Assembly (NCBI RefSeq): GCF_963678245.1
Contig: NZ_OY782770.1
Span: forward strand, 248,001 to 312,000
DNA from: an uncultured Sunxiuqinia sp.
GTDB taxonomy: Bacteria > Bacteroidota > Bacteroidia > Bacteroidales > Prolixibacteraceae
Reading direction: 5' to 3'
DNA length: 64,000 nucleotides
In this document: positions 47,565 to 56,895 of the stretch, one piece after another
Layout of the letters: the number at the start of each line of letters is the position of its first letter
Position numbering within the stretch: position 1 is the first letter of the stretch
Position numbers and translations under genes: made by a program
The notes under the pieces: model-generated
Database searches by the model: none
The model's input: only the letters and a program-made list of their open reading frames with translations
Told to the model about the DNA's origin: nothing

Positions 47565-48470
47565 ATGAATACAAAACCCACACTCTTAATTTTAGCAGCC
47601 GGAATGGGAAGCCGTTATGGCGGATTGAAACAAGTTGAACCGATTGGCCCTAATGGGGAAACCATTCTGGAGTATTCGATATTTGATGCCATTCGTGCCG
47701 GATTTGGCAAAGTAGTTTTCGTTATTCGCAAAAGTTTCGCGGATGCTTTTAAAAAACAGTTTTCCGGCAAACTGGATGGTAAAATTGAAGTGAAATATGT
47801 TTATCAGGAGTTGGATCATTTACCTGATGGTTACACTTTGCCCGAAGGACGGGAAAAGCCGTGGGGAACCGGACATGCCATTCTGATGGCTAAAGATTTG
47901 ATTCACGAACCATTTGCTGCTATTAATGCTGATGATTTTTACGGACGTGAATCGTTCCGTGTAGCAGCTGATTTTTTAACAAGCGAGGTTGCAGCGAATA
48001 ACTACAGCATGGTAGGCTACCAGGTAAAAAATACCTTGTCGGAATTTGGCACCGTTTCGCGTGGAATTTGCAAAACCGATAAAAACAGCAATTTAGTGCA
48101 GATTACCGAGCGTCACCAAATTGCCCGGAAGAATGGCCAGATTACGTTTACCGATGACAATGATAACAAAGTTGTGATAGACGAAAACACACTTGCATCT
48201 ATGAACTTTTGGGGCTTCCACCCTAGCCTGTTCCAACATTTGGAGAGCCAGTTTAAGCAATTTTTAGATAAAAAAATGGAGACTCCAAAATCGGAATTTT
48301 ACATCCCGAGCGTAGTATTTGAGTTGATTAGAACCGGACAAGCTCAGGCAAAAGTACTGGATGCCGACTCTCAATGGTTTGGAGTAACTTACCCAGAGGA
48401 TAAGCCGTTTGTGGTTGAACAAGTAAAAAAACTAACGGCCCAAAGCGACTACCCGAAAAAACTTTGGTAA
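47565..48470 (+). CDS. Sugar-phosphate nucleotidyltransferase family protein
   Basis: A 301-residue nucleotidyltransferase with the motif LLILAAGMGSRYGGLKQVEPIGPNGE and the catalytic INADDFYGRESF. Such proteins activate sugar-1-phosphates with NTP. The C-terminal part (TPKSEFYIPSVVF) differs from RmlA and GalU, and no partner genes are near. The sugar is unknown. Confidence 0.85.
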   Translation: MNTKPTLLILAAGMGSRYGGLKQVEPIGPNGETILEYSIFDAIRAGFGKVVFVIRKSFADAFKKQFSGKLDGKIEVKYVYQELDHLPDGYTLPEGREKPWGTGHAILMAKDLIHEPFAAINADDFYGRESFRVAADFLTSEVAANNYSMVGYQVKNTLSEFGTVSRGICKTDKNSNLVQITERHQIARKNGQITFTDDNDNKVVIDENTLASMNFWGFHPSLFQHLESQFKQFLDKKMETPKSEFYIPSVVFELIRTGQAQAKVLDADSQWFGVTYPEDKPFVVEQVKKLTAQSDYPKKLW

Positions 48471-49389
48471 AGAGCAAAACTGGGGTTCCACCCCAAACCC
48501 CAGTCACTTTTCTCCTTCTATGAGAAGAGTAACCAAAAGAATCAAAATTGACGATACTTAGCTGCAGACTCGTCATCCTGAGCCTGTTTCAGTATCTATT
48601 AGCAAGTAGCTCCAATGTGATTTGAATTCCTCCTTTTTACCCTAAAAAGGTTATACAATCCCCAGGCTTTGCCTGGGTGAAAGCGGTGTTGAGTTGTGGT
48701 GAACCTTTCTTGCGCCATAATGGAAATTGTTTTAAAATGGGGATTAATCGGTCGTTCTGCTTTTTTACCCCTAAATCCCCGGAAGCAGCTGCCAAAATGA
48801 GCGTTCCGGGTGCAAAACCCATTTACGAGGACCTGAAAAAGCGATTTTCGAATAATGGTCCAAAAAATAATGAGGTACAACCGAGTTAATCCTCCATTTG
48901 GGAAAAGCAGTAATCTGGGTTCAGCTTGCTGTTTTCATATATAGGCTTTTTGTAAACGCACCTATGCACTACCGGGTTTAAGAGAACTAAATACTGGTAT
49001 AAGGTGAAATCTCCGAGCTTAGTACCGCTTTCGTTTATCTTTTTTACAGAATTAATTCATCTCAAAGGCGAACCAGTTCTGTATGGAACTGCTTCAATTC
49101 GACTTTTTACCGAACTCGCCCATCTCCGAGATGAATGAATGCTATATTGAACTCCGAGAGTTCGGTTTTGAAGTGGAGGGGGGTAAATATACCTTATTTT
49201 GAATGAAACTAAATTATCGCTATCAAAATTAATTATTCTGTAAAGTTAGCTATCTTGTTCCGCTGTATAACAATACCTTTAAAACTGTTATAAAAAAATA
49301 ACAACCATAGTTGTTGTACCAACCGTTAGCATTCCCTATGAAAGCAACCTGCAAACCATAAAATCATCATAGGTTAAAAAATCATTACT
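48471..49389. other. Decayed intergenic stretch before the radical SAM system
   Basis: Over 900 bases without a convincing gene. It contains an 8-bp hairpin CTGGGGTT/AACCCCAG (48480-48503), then stretches that resemble common Bacteroidota intergenic repeats (GTAACCAAAAGAATC near 48528 and GTCATCCTGAGCCTGTTTCAG near 48573). A region at 48620-48890 has short open frames on both strands. A short frame at 49083-49202 (39 codons) has unexplained protein-like sequence. It looks like accumulated debris, not an active locus. Confidence 0.5.
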
Positions 49390-49755
49390 ATGAAAAGAAA
49401 TGTAATTAGAAGAATAGTTGGAGGATTAAGTCTGACATCTGCAATGTTTATTTTCCAAGCATGCTATGGCACTCCTCAAGATTTTGGACTTGATTTGTTA
49501 GTTGAGGGTCAGGTAAAATCTAAAACATCAGGATTACCAATTCAAGGAATTAAAGTTTCCGTTGCCGACAATGTACAGTATGAAATGACTGACGAAGAAG
49601 GAAAATTTTCGTTTTATGCAGAAATGCTTGAAGGATTAACGCTTCAATTTCAAGATATTGATTCTGCTCAAAATGGACTTTATATTGACAAGGATACTGT
49701 GTTGACAGATTTAAAAGAAAATATTTACTTAAATATAGCCCTGGAAGAAAAATAA
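49390..49755 (+). CDS. Radical SAM-associated putative lipoprotein
   Basis: A 121-residue exported protein. A signal sequence (residues 1-24) ends at IFQACYG, with C25 the likely lipidated cysteine although the -3 residue is Phe. The mature part is a carboxypeptidase-regulatory-like beta domain (VEGQVKSKTSGLPIQGIKVSV, then TDEEGKFSFYAE). It ends directly at the start of the radical SAM gene (TAA then ATG), so the two are coupled. From memory this matches the uncharacterised rSAM/lipoprotein pair families (TIGR04134 with TIGR04133) of Bacteroidota. It may be the substrate or partner of the enzyme. Confidence 0.8.
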   Translation: MKRNVIRRIVGGLSLTSAMFIFQACYGTPQDFGLDLLVEGQVKSKTSGLPIQGIKVSVADNVQYEMTDEEGKFSFYAEMLEGLTLQFQDIDSAQNGLYIDKDTVLTDLKENIYLNIALEEK

Positions 49756-50820
49756 ATGCTTTCATCAATCAAAAAATACAATTTCAGAAAATTTAGAGAT
49801 TCAGAGACAAAGCGACACGAACTGAGTTATTTATTTTGGGAGTGCACTACTCGATGTAATTTAAATTGCTTGCATTGTGGGAGTGATTGCTCCAAAGATA
49901 GTTTGCATCGAGATATGCCTGCTGAGAATTTTTTTAAGGCAATTGACACAATTGAAAATATTCCACAAAATTTTACAGTTGTATTTACAGGCGGAGAACC
50001 TCTTTTACGAAAGGACTTAGAACTTTGTGGGAAAGAACTACGAAAACGCGGTTTTAAATGGTCGATCGTTTCAAACGGGCATTTGTACGATAAACAAAGA
50101 CACATTTCATTACTAAATGCTGGAATAGGTGCACTGACAATTAGTCTAGACGGACTCAAGGAATCTCATAATTGGTTGAGAAATAATGAAAAGAGTTTCG
50201 ACAAAGTAGTAAATGCAATTGAATTGGCATCATCTTCCAATCGTATCAATTTCGATGTTGTTACTTGTGTTAACCAGAAGAATATTAATGAACTTGAACA
50301 AATAAGGGAGTTATTGACTTCAAAAAATGTTAAGGCATGGAGATTATTTACAATTATTCCTATCGGTAGAGCGAGTCATAATCCCGATTTGTTGTTATCT
50401 GACAATCAATTTGTTCAATTAATGGATTTTATAGCAACGTGTCGAGAATCCAAAGAAATTGATGTGAAGTTTAGCTGCGAGGGTTATGTAGGAAAATATG
50501 AACCATTAGTAAGAGATTCATACTTTTTTTGTAGAGCAGGGATTAATATTGGTTCGATTCTTATTGACGGTTCAATTTCTGCCTGCCCTAATATTGACAG
50601 ATCTTTTTCGCAAGGAAATATTTACATGGACAATTTTTATAAAACTTGGGAAAATAAATTTCAACCTTTTCGAAACAGAGAATGGACCAGAATTGGTCAA
50701 TGTGAGTCGTGTAAAGACTTTAAAGATTGCCAGGGAAATGGATTTCATAACTGGCATGGAGTTAAAAAAAACGTATTAGTTTGTCATAATGAGAAAATAG
50801 AAAAAACAACGAAATGCTAG
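49756..50820 (+). CDS. Radical SAM/SPASM protein of a lipoprotein-linked system
   Basis: A 354-residue radical SAM enzyme. The 4Fe-4S/SAM motif is C34-x3-C38-x2-C41 in RCNLNCLHC, flanked by C30 and C45; the GGEP motif is at 79-82. The C-terminal SPASM region has C259, C277, C316, C319, C325, C343 and a final C354, enough for auxiliary clusters. SPASM enzymes usually modify peptides or proteins, so the preceding lipoprotein is the obvious candidate target, but this is not shown. It starts immediately after the lipoprotein stop and ends at a group II intron relic. No transporter or small precursor peptide was found next to it. Confidence 0.85.
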   Translation: MLSSIKKYNFRKFRDSETKRHELSYLFWECTTRCNLNCLHCGSDCSKDSLHRDMPAENFFKAIDTIENIPQNFTVVFTGGEPLLRKDLELCGKELRKRGFKWSIVSNGHLYDKQRHISLLNAGIGALTISLDGLKESHNWLRNNEKSFDKVVNAIELASSSNRINFDVVTCVNQKNINELEQIRELLTSKNVKAWRLFTIIPIGRASHNPDLLLSDNQFVQLMDFIATCRESKEIDVKFSCEGYVGKYEPLVRDSYFFCRAGINIGSILIDGSISACPNIDRSFSQGNIYMDNFYKTWENKFQPFRNREWTRIGQCESCKDFKDCQGNGFHNWHGVKKNVLVCHNEKIEKTTKC

Positions 50821-50893
50821 TCACGTAAGCCAGTGGAATTTCACCCCTAACTTCTCACAGACCCGTACGTGAACCTCTTCATTCATACGGTTC
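50821..50893 (-). mobile_element. Group II intron 3' relic (domains V and VI)
   Basis: On the minus strand, 50893-50860 is a 34-base domain V-like hairpin: GAACCGTATG... pairing with ...TACGGGTC. It fits the usual GAGCCGTATG ... TTCACGTACGGTTC pattern closely, but the catalytic AGC triad reads AAC. A degenerate domain VI (50852-50829) follows, ending near TTACGTGAC at the stop codon of the radical SAM gene. No intron-encoded reverse transcriptase or 5' domains were seen, so this is a dead remnant. Confidence 0.65.
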
Positions 50894-51094
50894 TTATGAC
50901 GCAGGCTGCTTTTATCACACTACTTGATAGCTTAAGCTATGATAAAAAAGGCTTGTATACGATTTATAGAGACATTATTGTTTAACAAACGAAAATATGT
51001 ACCTTCATCTCATCAGAATTTCCAATTTTACAGGAATTCGATTGAACTTACGTTTCATCGTTTTCAGTGCTTTCAATAACGTACCGAAAATAGA

Positions 51095-52132
51095 ATGACT
51101 AAAAAGAAATCAAAAAAACTAATTCGAATTTTATTGTTTTTGGGAACAATAATCTCATTCTACTTTGTTCCGTGGCCGATTGTAACAGCTTGGATCATGC
51201 CACTACCCAATACCGTTCAGGAACAAATAGATAAAGCTGCAGATTACGGATTTGATGGTATTGTTGTTTGTGTGAACAAAAAAGGGAATCAATCACAATT
51301 TTACACATCGGGCTATAAAAACAGAGAAAACAAAATTCCAGCCACCCCCAACGCCTTATTTAAAATTGCAAGTGTAAGTAAATTGTATAATGCCGTAGCT
51401 GTTGCCAAATTGGTATGGGATGGAAAACTATCTTTAGAGAAGACACTCGCAGATTATTTGCCCGAATTATATGGTAGAATAGAATATGCAGATAACATCA
51501 CGTTGCGAATGTTGGTTACACATAGAAGTGGTATTCCGAACTATACGGACACCTATATGTATTGGGTGGCTCCAAAAGAGACCGCAGATGAAAACCTTGC
51601 GTTGGTGTTGGATAAACCCGCCAACTTTAAACCCGACGAAGATTATGAATATTCCAACACCAATTATTTATTACTTGACAGAATAATGAACCGAGTACTT
51701 GGGTATGCTACATTCCAATACATTCGGGAGGAAATTTTAAACCCACTGAATCTAAAGCATACTTTTGGCTCTATTCAGGATGTAAACATTGATGATGTGA
51801 TGAGTGGCTATTATGTGGGTTATGATACGGATTTAAAAACGAATAATATTGGCTCGATACTGACAACAGCAGAAGATTTGAGCAAATTTATTCGAGCGTT
51901 AAATGATGGCTCTGTTTTTAGAGATAAAAAAGAACAAGAAATTTATTCCTCCATTTATAAGTATGAGCACACAGGCCTGATACCGGGATACCAAACGATT
52001 GCCAAATATCATAAGGATATAGATGCTGTCGTCATTCAATTTACAAACACGGTAAACTTTGATGGCTATAATTGGAATATGTCGGAGGTAATGTATAATC
52101 GGATCGTTAAAATATTGAAAAAGAAGAACTAG
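51095..52132 (+). CDS. Serine hydrolase, beta-lactamase class C family
   Basis: A 345-residue penicillin-binding-protein-like serine hydrolase. An N-terminal membrane segment (about 9-33) anchors or exports it. The nucleophile is S93 with K96 in IASVSKLYNA, Y184-S-N186 is the second motif, and HTGLIPGY near residue 303 replaces the KTG box. It is probably a peptidase or esterase acting on cell-wall or small substrates, not an antibiotic-inactivating enzyme by itself. It stands alone, just after the accessory stretch. Confidence 0.85.
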   Translation: MTKKKSKKLIRILLFLGTIISFYFVPWPIVTAWIMPLPNTVQEQIDKAADYGFDGIVVCVNKKGNQSQFYTSGYKNRENKIPATPNALFKIASVSKLYNAVAVAKLVWDGKLSLEKTLADYLPELYGRIEYADNITLRMLVTHRSGIPNYTDTYMYWVAPKETADENLALVLDKPANFKPDEDYEYSNTNYLLLDRIMNRVLGYATFQYIREEILNPLNLKHTFGSIQDVNIDDVMSGYYVGYDTDLKTNNIGSILTTAEDLSKFIRALNDGSVFRDKKEQEIYSSIYKYEHTGLIPGYQTIAKYHKDIDAVVIQFTNTVNFDGYNWNMSEVMYNRIVKILKKKN

Positions 52133-52280
52133 CCACAGTTGTGATATCGGGCAACTTTTCCGTGGCAAGGCAGCATAGCTTCAGAAGCTCATTTTCGCAA
52201 GCATTCTGGCTAATCATTGAGTTACTACCCAAGCTGACAGACCAAGACCATGTGCATATCTGAAAGCAGGGCGTTTATAC

Positions 52281-52318
52281 AAAAATCCCCTTACTGCAAC
52301 GTTAAGCAGTAAGGGGAC
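52281..52318 (-). terminator. Terminator after ettA
   Basis: Minus strand TCCCCTTACTGC (52317-52306) pairs with GCAGTAAGGGGA (52297-52286), followed by five T. A perfect 12-bp stem. Confidence 0.88.
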
Positions 52319-52353
52319 ATCTATGGTTCTGATTTTTTGTGAGTCTTAGAAAG

Positions 52354-54039
52354 CTATTTCACCAGTTTTCGATACTTAATTCGGTGTGGGCCTTCGTCGC
52401 CTAAGCGTTTCTTTCTATTTTCTTCGTACTCAGAGTAACTTCCTTCAAAATAATGAACATGTGAATCTCCTTCAAAAGCCAGAATATGGGTGGCGATACG
52501 GTCTAAAAACCAACGGTCGTGGGAAATTACCACAGCACAACCGGCAAAGCTTTCCAGTCCTTCTTCCAGTGCCCGCAATGTGTTTACGTCAATATCGTTG
52601 GTTGGCTCATCGAGCAGCAGTACATTGCCTTCCTCTTTTAAAGCCATGGCTAAATGAAGTCGGTTACGCTCACCACCCGAAAGTACTCCACATTTTTTCT
52701 CTTGGTCTGATCCGCCAAAGTTAAACCGCGACACATAGGCACGCGCATTTAGTTGTCGGTTGCCCATTTGGATCAGTTCATTTCCACCCGAAATAACCTG
52801 ATAAACTGTTTTGTCCGGATCGATCGCAGCATGAGATTGATCGACGTACGAGATTTTCACGGTATCACCAACTTCAAAGGTCCCTTTATCGACCTTAAGC
52901 TGTTTCATGATCAACTTAAATAAGGTCGTTTTACCGGCACCGTTAGGCCCAATTACTCCAACAATTCCGTTGGGTGGCAAAACAAAATCAAGGTCATCAA
53001 ACAACAAGCGGTCGCCAAATCCCTTCGCTACCTGATGGGCTTCAATTACTTTTTCACCTAACCGAGGTCCGTTCGGAATAAAGATCTCCAGCTTTTCTTC
53101 CTTTTGCTTGGTGTCTTCACTCATCAATTGGTCGTAAGCATTCAAACGAGCTTTTGCTTTTGCATGTCGCGCCTTTGGAGCCATTTTAATCCACTCAAGC
53201 TCGCGCTGCAAGGTCTTCTGTCGTTTCGACGTTTGCTTCTCTTCCTGTGCCAGTCGCTTTGATTTTTGTTCTAACCAGGATGAATAATTTCCTTTCCAGG
53301 GAATGCCCTCTCCCCGATCCAGTTCTAAAATCCATCCGGCCACATTGTCAAGGAAGTACCGGTCGTGCGTAATACAAATTACGGTTCCTTTGTATTGTTG
53401 CAGGTACAGTTCTAACCATTGTACCGATTCGGCATCCAAGTGGTTAGTTGGTTCATCAAGCAATAAGACATCGGGTTCTTTTAGTAGCAAGCGACACAAG
53501 GCCACCCGACGCTGTTCACCTCCTGAAAGCTCTCCTACCTTTTGTTCTCCGGGAGGACAGCGCAACGCATCCATTGCCCGTTCTAATTTTGTATCTAGGT
53601 TCCAGGCGTCAAATCGGTCAATCTTTTCCTGCAGTTTTTCTTGCTCCGATATCAAGGATTCCATCTTATCCGGATCTTCCAGCACTTCGGGCTCGGCGAA
53701 TTTTAGGTTTACGGCTTCGTATGCTTTCAACACATCAACAACTTCCTGAACGCCTTCTTCGACGATTTCCTTAACCGTCTTTTTCGGATCAAGATGAGGC
53801 TCCTGCTCCAAATAACCAACGGTATATCCGGGAGAAAAAACGACCTCTCCCTGATATGATTTTTCAAGCCCTGCAATGATCTTGAGCAAGGTTGATTTAC
53901 CGGATCCATTTAATCCAATAATACCAATCTTCGCTCCAAGGAAAAAAGAAAGCGAGATATCTTTAAGTACTTGTTTCTGCGGAGGGAAAATTTTATTTAC
54001 CCGATGCATTGAGAAAATGATTTGTTTATCGTCTGCCAT
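52354..54039 (-). CDS. ettA: Energy-dependent translational throttle protein, ABC-F
   Basis: EttA is an ABC-F ATPase that binds the ribosomal E-site and gates the first steps of elongation by ATP/ADP ratio. The 561-residue protein has two ABC domains: Walker A GLNGSGKST, signature LSGGEQRR and Walker B LLLDEPTNHLDA, then GPNGAGKTT, LSGGERNR and LLLDEPTNDID, with an interdomain linker. The length and ABC motifs match EttA. It is monocistronic. Confidence 0.93.
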   Translation of the reverse strand: MADDKQIIFSMHRVNKIFPPQKQVLKDISLSFFLGAKIGIIGLNGSGKSTLLKIIAGLEKSYQGEVVFSPGYTVGYLEQEPHLDPKKTVKEIVEEGVQEVVDVLKAYEAVNLKFAEPEVLEDPDKMESLISEQEKLQEKIDRFDAWNLDTKLERAMDALRCPPGEQKVGELSGGEQRRVALCRLLLKEPDVLLLDEPTNHLDAESVQWLELYLQQYKGTVICITHDRYFLDNVAGWILELDRGEGIPWKGNYSSWLEQKSKRLAQEEKQTSKRQKTLQRELEWIKMAPKARHAKAKARLNAYDQLMSEDTKQKEEKLEIFIPNGPRLGEKVIEAHQVAKGFGDRLLFDDLDFVLPPNGIVGVIGPNGAGKTTLFKLIMKQLKVDKGTFEVGDTVKISYVDQSHAAIDPDKTVYQVISGGNELIQMGNRQLNARAYVSRFNFGGSDQEKKCGVLSGGERNRLHLAMALKEEGNVLLLDEPTNDIDVNTLRALEEGLESFAGCAVVISHDRWFLDRIATHILAFEGDSHVHYFEGSYSEYEENRKKRLGDEGPHRIKYRKLVK

Positions 54040-54108
54040 ATCTTGATTATTTCATTAATATTAAATCGAAACCACTTTATCAGCTACCGTAAGCCAATTA
54101 TCAGTTAG

Positions 54109-54116
54109 CAAAAATA
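54109..54116 (-). promoter_or_regulatory. Bacteroidota -7 box for ettA
   Basis: Minus strand TATTTTTG matches TAnnTTTG, 70 bases before the ettA ATG at 54039. The distance is long, so it is only a candidate. Confidence 0.35.
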
Positions 54117-54180
54117 AGGGAATTTCGTCACTTATATACCTAACTTTATCCATGCACTTAATTGATTAAAACAAATAGGT

Positions 54181-54543
54181 TTGAAAATCTTAGTTGTTGA
54201 TGACAATCCAATAAATTTGAAATTTCTGTTCTACTCGTTACGAGGAGATTATGAAGTAGATACCGCTGATGAAAGTCCAAAAGCTTTGCGTCTTTCAAAA
54301 GTCAACAAATACGATTTAATCTTGATGGATTTATGGATGCCTTTGATTGATGGGGCAGAAATAACCCGGCAAATAAGATCGTTAAATGACAACATTAACA
54401 ACAAAACTCCGATCATCTTTTGCACGACCAGCACTGCCGATGCTGACAGGCAAAGATGTTTCGATTTAGGAGCCACCGATTATCTTGTCAAACCTATTCA
54501 AGCAAAAGAGCTGAATGAGAAACTAAAGCATTACCTAGGCTGA
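54181..54543 (+). CDS. Single-domain response regulator
   Basis: A 120-residue CheY-like receiver domain without output domain. The phosphoacceptor region is intact: VVDDNP at the N-terminus (D7, D8), LILMDLWMP (the acceptor Asp), the Thr in IIFCTTSTA and the Lys in YLVKPIQAK. The only start in frame near the conserved N-terminus is TTG at 54181, as no in-frame ATG is seen. A TAACTTTA at about 54141 is one mismatch from a -7 box. No histidine kinase is adjacent, so its partner is encoded elsewhere. Confidence 0.85.
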   Translation: MKILVVDDNPINLKFLFYSLRGDYEVDTADESPKALRLSKVNKYDLILMDLWMPLIDGAEITRQIRSLNDNINNKTPIIFCTTSTADADRQRCFDLGATDYLVKPIQAKELNEKLKHYLG

Positions 54544-54575
54544 TAATAAAGCCTGAGCGTTTGCGTTATTCGTGA

Positions 54576-54611
54576 AAAAAGAAGAGCTGACCAAATGGTC
54601 AGCTCTTTCTA
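54576..54611. terminator. Bidirectional terminator between the response regulator and rplQ
   Basis: AAGAGCTGACC (54582-54592), loop AAAT, GGTCAGCTCTT (54597-54607), followed by TCTATTT on the plus strand and by TTTTTTC on the minus strand. A perfect 11-bp stem that ends the ribosomal operon and the response regulator transcript. Confidence 0.9.
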
Positions 54612-54635
54612 TTTAAGCTATTTTGATAACCGATG

Positions 54636-55250
54636 TTATTCGGTTTTCTTTTCTTCGTCATCAGCTTTTAGTTCCTCTTTTGCAGGTTCCTCAGCTTTTA
54701 CTTCTTCAGCGGCAGCGCCTTCTTCTTTCACTTCCTCTACTTTTGGCTCTTTTACAACAGCCTCAGCTTTTGGTTCCGCAACTTCCTTTTTCTTAGGTTG
54801 AGTTGCAGCAGTATCTTCAGATGATTTCTTAGCTCCACCACGGCGTGAACGACGTTTTTTAGGCTTATCTTCTTTAGCCGATAACAAGTTCTCGTTGTAA
54901 TCAACTAATTCAATAATACACATTTCAGCATTGTCTCCCAAACGGTTACCAGTTTTCAGAATACGTGTGTATCCTCCCGGACGTTCGCCTACTTTATCAG
55001 CAACATCTCTAAACAACTCTGCAACGGCAGTTTTGCTTTTCAATACGCTGAATACAATACGGCGTGAATGGGTTGTGTCATTTTTTGCTTTTGTAATAAG
55101 CGGTTCAACATACATCTTCAGTGCCTTAGCTTTAGCTACCGTGGTAGTAATTCGCTTACTGAAAATCAGAGAATTTGCCATATTTGACAGCATGGCCTTC
55201 CGATGAGCAGTCTTCCTTCCAAGATGGTTGAATTTTTTATTATGTCTCAT
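54636..55250 (-). CDS. rplQ: 50S ribosomal protein L17 with C-terminal extension
   Basis: Ribosomal protein L17. The first ~122 residues are the normal protein ([20 protein letters not shown]). Residues ~125-204 form an extension rich in Lys, Glu and Ala, with [12 protein letters not shown] first and then mostly acidic ([18 protein letters not shown]), not present in E. coli L17. It is the last gene of the alpha operon, six bases after rpoA, and is followed by the bidirectional terminator. Confidence 0.95.
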   Translation of the reverse strand: MRHNKKFNHLGRKTAHRKAMLSNMANSLIFSKRITTTVAKAKALKMYVEPLITKAKNDTTHSRRIVFSVLKSKTAVAELFRDVADKVGERPGGYTRILKTGNRLGDNAEMCIIELVDYNENLLSAKEDKPKKRRSRRGGAKKSSEDTAATQPKKKEVAEPKAEAVVKEPKVEEVKEEGAAAEEVKAEEPAKEELKADDEEKKTE

Positions 55251-55256
55251 TTCTGC

Positions 55257-56249
55257 TTATTCCTTGTCAAGTTTATACTTACTAATGTCCATTCCGAACG
55301 TTAGATTCAAGTTATTAAGAAGGTCATCCAACTCCGTTAACGACTTTTTACCAAAGTTTCTAAACTTCAATAAGTCATTACGATTGTAGGTAACCAGCTC
55401 ACCCAAAGTTTCTACATCAGCTGCTTTCAAACAGTTAAGAGCACGAACCGAAAGGTCCATATCAACCAACTTGGTTTTCAATAACTGACGCATATGAAGC
55501 ACCTCTTCATCAAACTCTTCATTTGCAAATTTCTCATCAGAGTCTAATGTAATTTTCTCATCAGAGAAGAGCATGAAGTGATAAATCAGAATTTTAGCGG
55601 CTTCTTTTAAAGCATCTTTAGGATGAATTGAGCCATCAGTCTGGATGTCTAAGATTAACTTTTCGTAGTCAGTCTTTTGCTCCACACGATAGTTCTCAAC
55701 AGCGTACTTCACATTTTTGATTGGTGTGAATATTGAATCGATCGGAATTAAACCAAACTCAGCATCTACCGGCTTATTTTCAGCGCTTGGCACATAGCCT
55801 CGGCCTTTGTTGATTGTTAATTCCACCTGCAATTTAACATCAGCTTCCATCCGGCAAATAACCAATTCAGGATTTAACACCCTAAAGCCAGTCATAAACT
55901 TGTTGATGTCGCCAGCAGTAAATTCTTCTTGACCGCTAATCGAAATAGAAACTTTCTCGCTGTCAAAATCTTCAACCTCGCGCTTGAAACGAATTTGCTT
56001 CAGGTTAAGAATAATTTCAGTAACATCTTCCATCACCCCTTTAACAGTTGCAAATTCATGATCAACGCCTTCGATTTTGAGCGTTGTAATTGCATAACCT
56101 TCTAAAGACGACAATAGGATCCGACGAAGAGCATTACCGATTGTGATACCATAACCGGGCTCCAATGGACGAAATTCGAATTTACCGAATTTCTCATCAG
56201 ATTCGACCATTATTACTTTGTCAGGTTTTTGGAACGCTAATATTGCCAT
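55257..56249 (-). CDS. rpoA: DNA-directed RNA polymerase alpha subunit
   Basis: RpoA, 330 residues, forms the dimer that begins RNA polymerase assembly. N-terminal domain shows [21 protein letters not shown]; the C-terminal domain contains [20 protein letters not shown], the activator- and DNA-contacting part. It sits between rpsD and rplQ as in the classical alpha operon. Confidence 0.98.
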   Translation of the reverse strand: MAILAFQKPDKVIMVESDEKFGKFEFRPLEPGYGITIGNALRRILLSSLEGYAITTLKIEGVDHEFATVKGVMEDVTEIILNLKQIRFKREVEDFDSEKVSISISGQEEFTAGDINKFMTGFRVLNPELVICRMEADVKLQVELTINKGRGYVPSAENKPVDAEFGLIPIDSIFTPIKNVKYAVENYRVEQKTDYEKLILDIQTDGSIHPKDALKEAAKILIYHFMLFSDEKITLDSDEKFANEEFDEEVLHMRQLLKTKLVDMDLSVRALNCLKAADVETLGELVTYNRNDLLKFRNFGKKSLTELDDLLNNLNLTFGMDISKYKLDKE

Positions 56250-56268
56250 AATAATACTGAGTAATTTA

Positions 56269-56877
56269 TTATTTAGAATACAACTCTACAATAAGTTGTT
56301 CTTTGATATTTTCAGGAATTTCTTCCCGCTCTGGGCGATTTAAAAACTTACCGCTCATTTGAGCGCCATCCCATTCTAACCAAGCGTATTTATTGTAACG
56401 GTGCGAAGTCAGCGCATCAGAAATTACTTCTAACGATTTTGATTTTTCGCGTACGCTAATGATATCGCCTGGACGAAGTTGAAATGAAGGAATATTAACT
56501 AACTCTCCATTTACCATGATGTGTTTATGAGTCACTAACTGACGGGCACCTGCACGAGAAGCAGCTAATCCAAGACGGAAAACAACGTTATCCAATCTTG
56601 CTTCCAACAGTTGAAGCAATACCTCACCGGTAACACCTTTTGCTGCTGATGCTTTCTTAAACAAGTTCGAGAATTGCTTCTCTAAAACACCGTAAGTATA
56701 TTTCGCCTTTTGCTTTTCTTTTAACTGAACACCATATTCAGATTTTTTTCGTCTGCGACCAGTTTGCCCATGCATACCTGGTGGGTAGTTCTTCTTTTCT
56801 AGTACTTTATCGGGTCCGAAAATTGGTTCACCAAATTTTCTTGCGATTTTCGTTTTTGGTCCTGTGTATCTAGCCAT
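56269..56877 (-). CDS. rpsD: 30S ribosomal protein S4
   Basis: S4, 202 residues, a primary 16S rRNA-binding protein and in many bacteria the translational regulator of the alpha operon. The start [20 protein letters not shown] and the S4 RNA-binding domain ([30 protein letters not shown]) are clear. The N-terminal zinc cysteines of some S4 proteins are absent. Confidence 0.98.
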   Translation of the reverse strand: MARYTGPKTKIARKFGEPIFGPDKVLEKKNYPPGMHGQTGRRRKKSEYGVQLKEKQKAKYTYGVLEKQFSNLFKKASAAKGVTGEVLLQLLEARLDNVVFRLGLAASRAGARQLVTHKHIMVNGELVNIPSFQLRPGDIISVREKSKSLEVISDALTSHRYNKYAWLEWDGAQMSGKFLNRPEREEIPENIKEQLIVELYSK

Positions 56878-56895
56878 TACTTTTTCGTTAAAATA

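Noticed and set aside
48599-48889. Overlapping open frames on both strands (92-93 and 70 codons) in the decayed region
   Set aside because: No recognisable family, no start or promoter signal, and both strands are open over the same bases, as expected by chance in such a region.
49318-49337. Integron attC-like sequence (ACCAACCGTTAGCATT) before the lipoprotein gene
   Set aside because: The GTTAGCA does not fit the GTTRRRY core site, there is no matching inverse core site at a suitable distance and no integrase gene.
51095-52132. A true antibiotic beta-lactamase
   Set aside because: SxxK and YxN are present, but the KTG box is HTG and the enzyme has a membrane anchor and general serine-hydrolase sequence; resistance function cannot be claimed.
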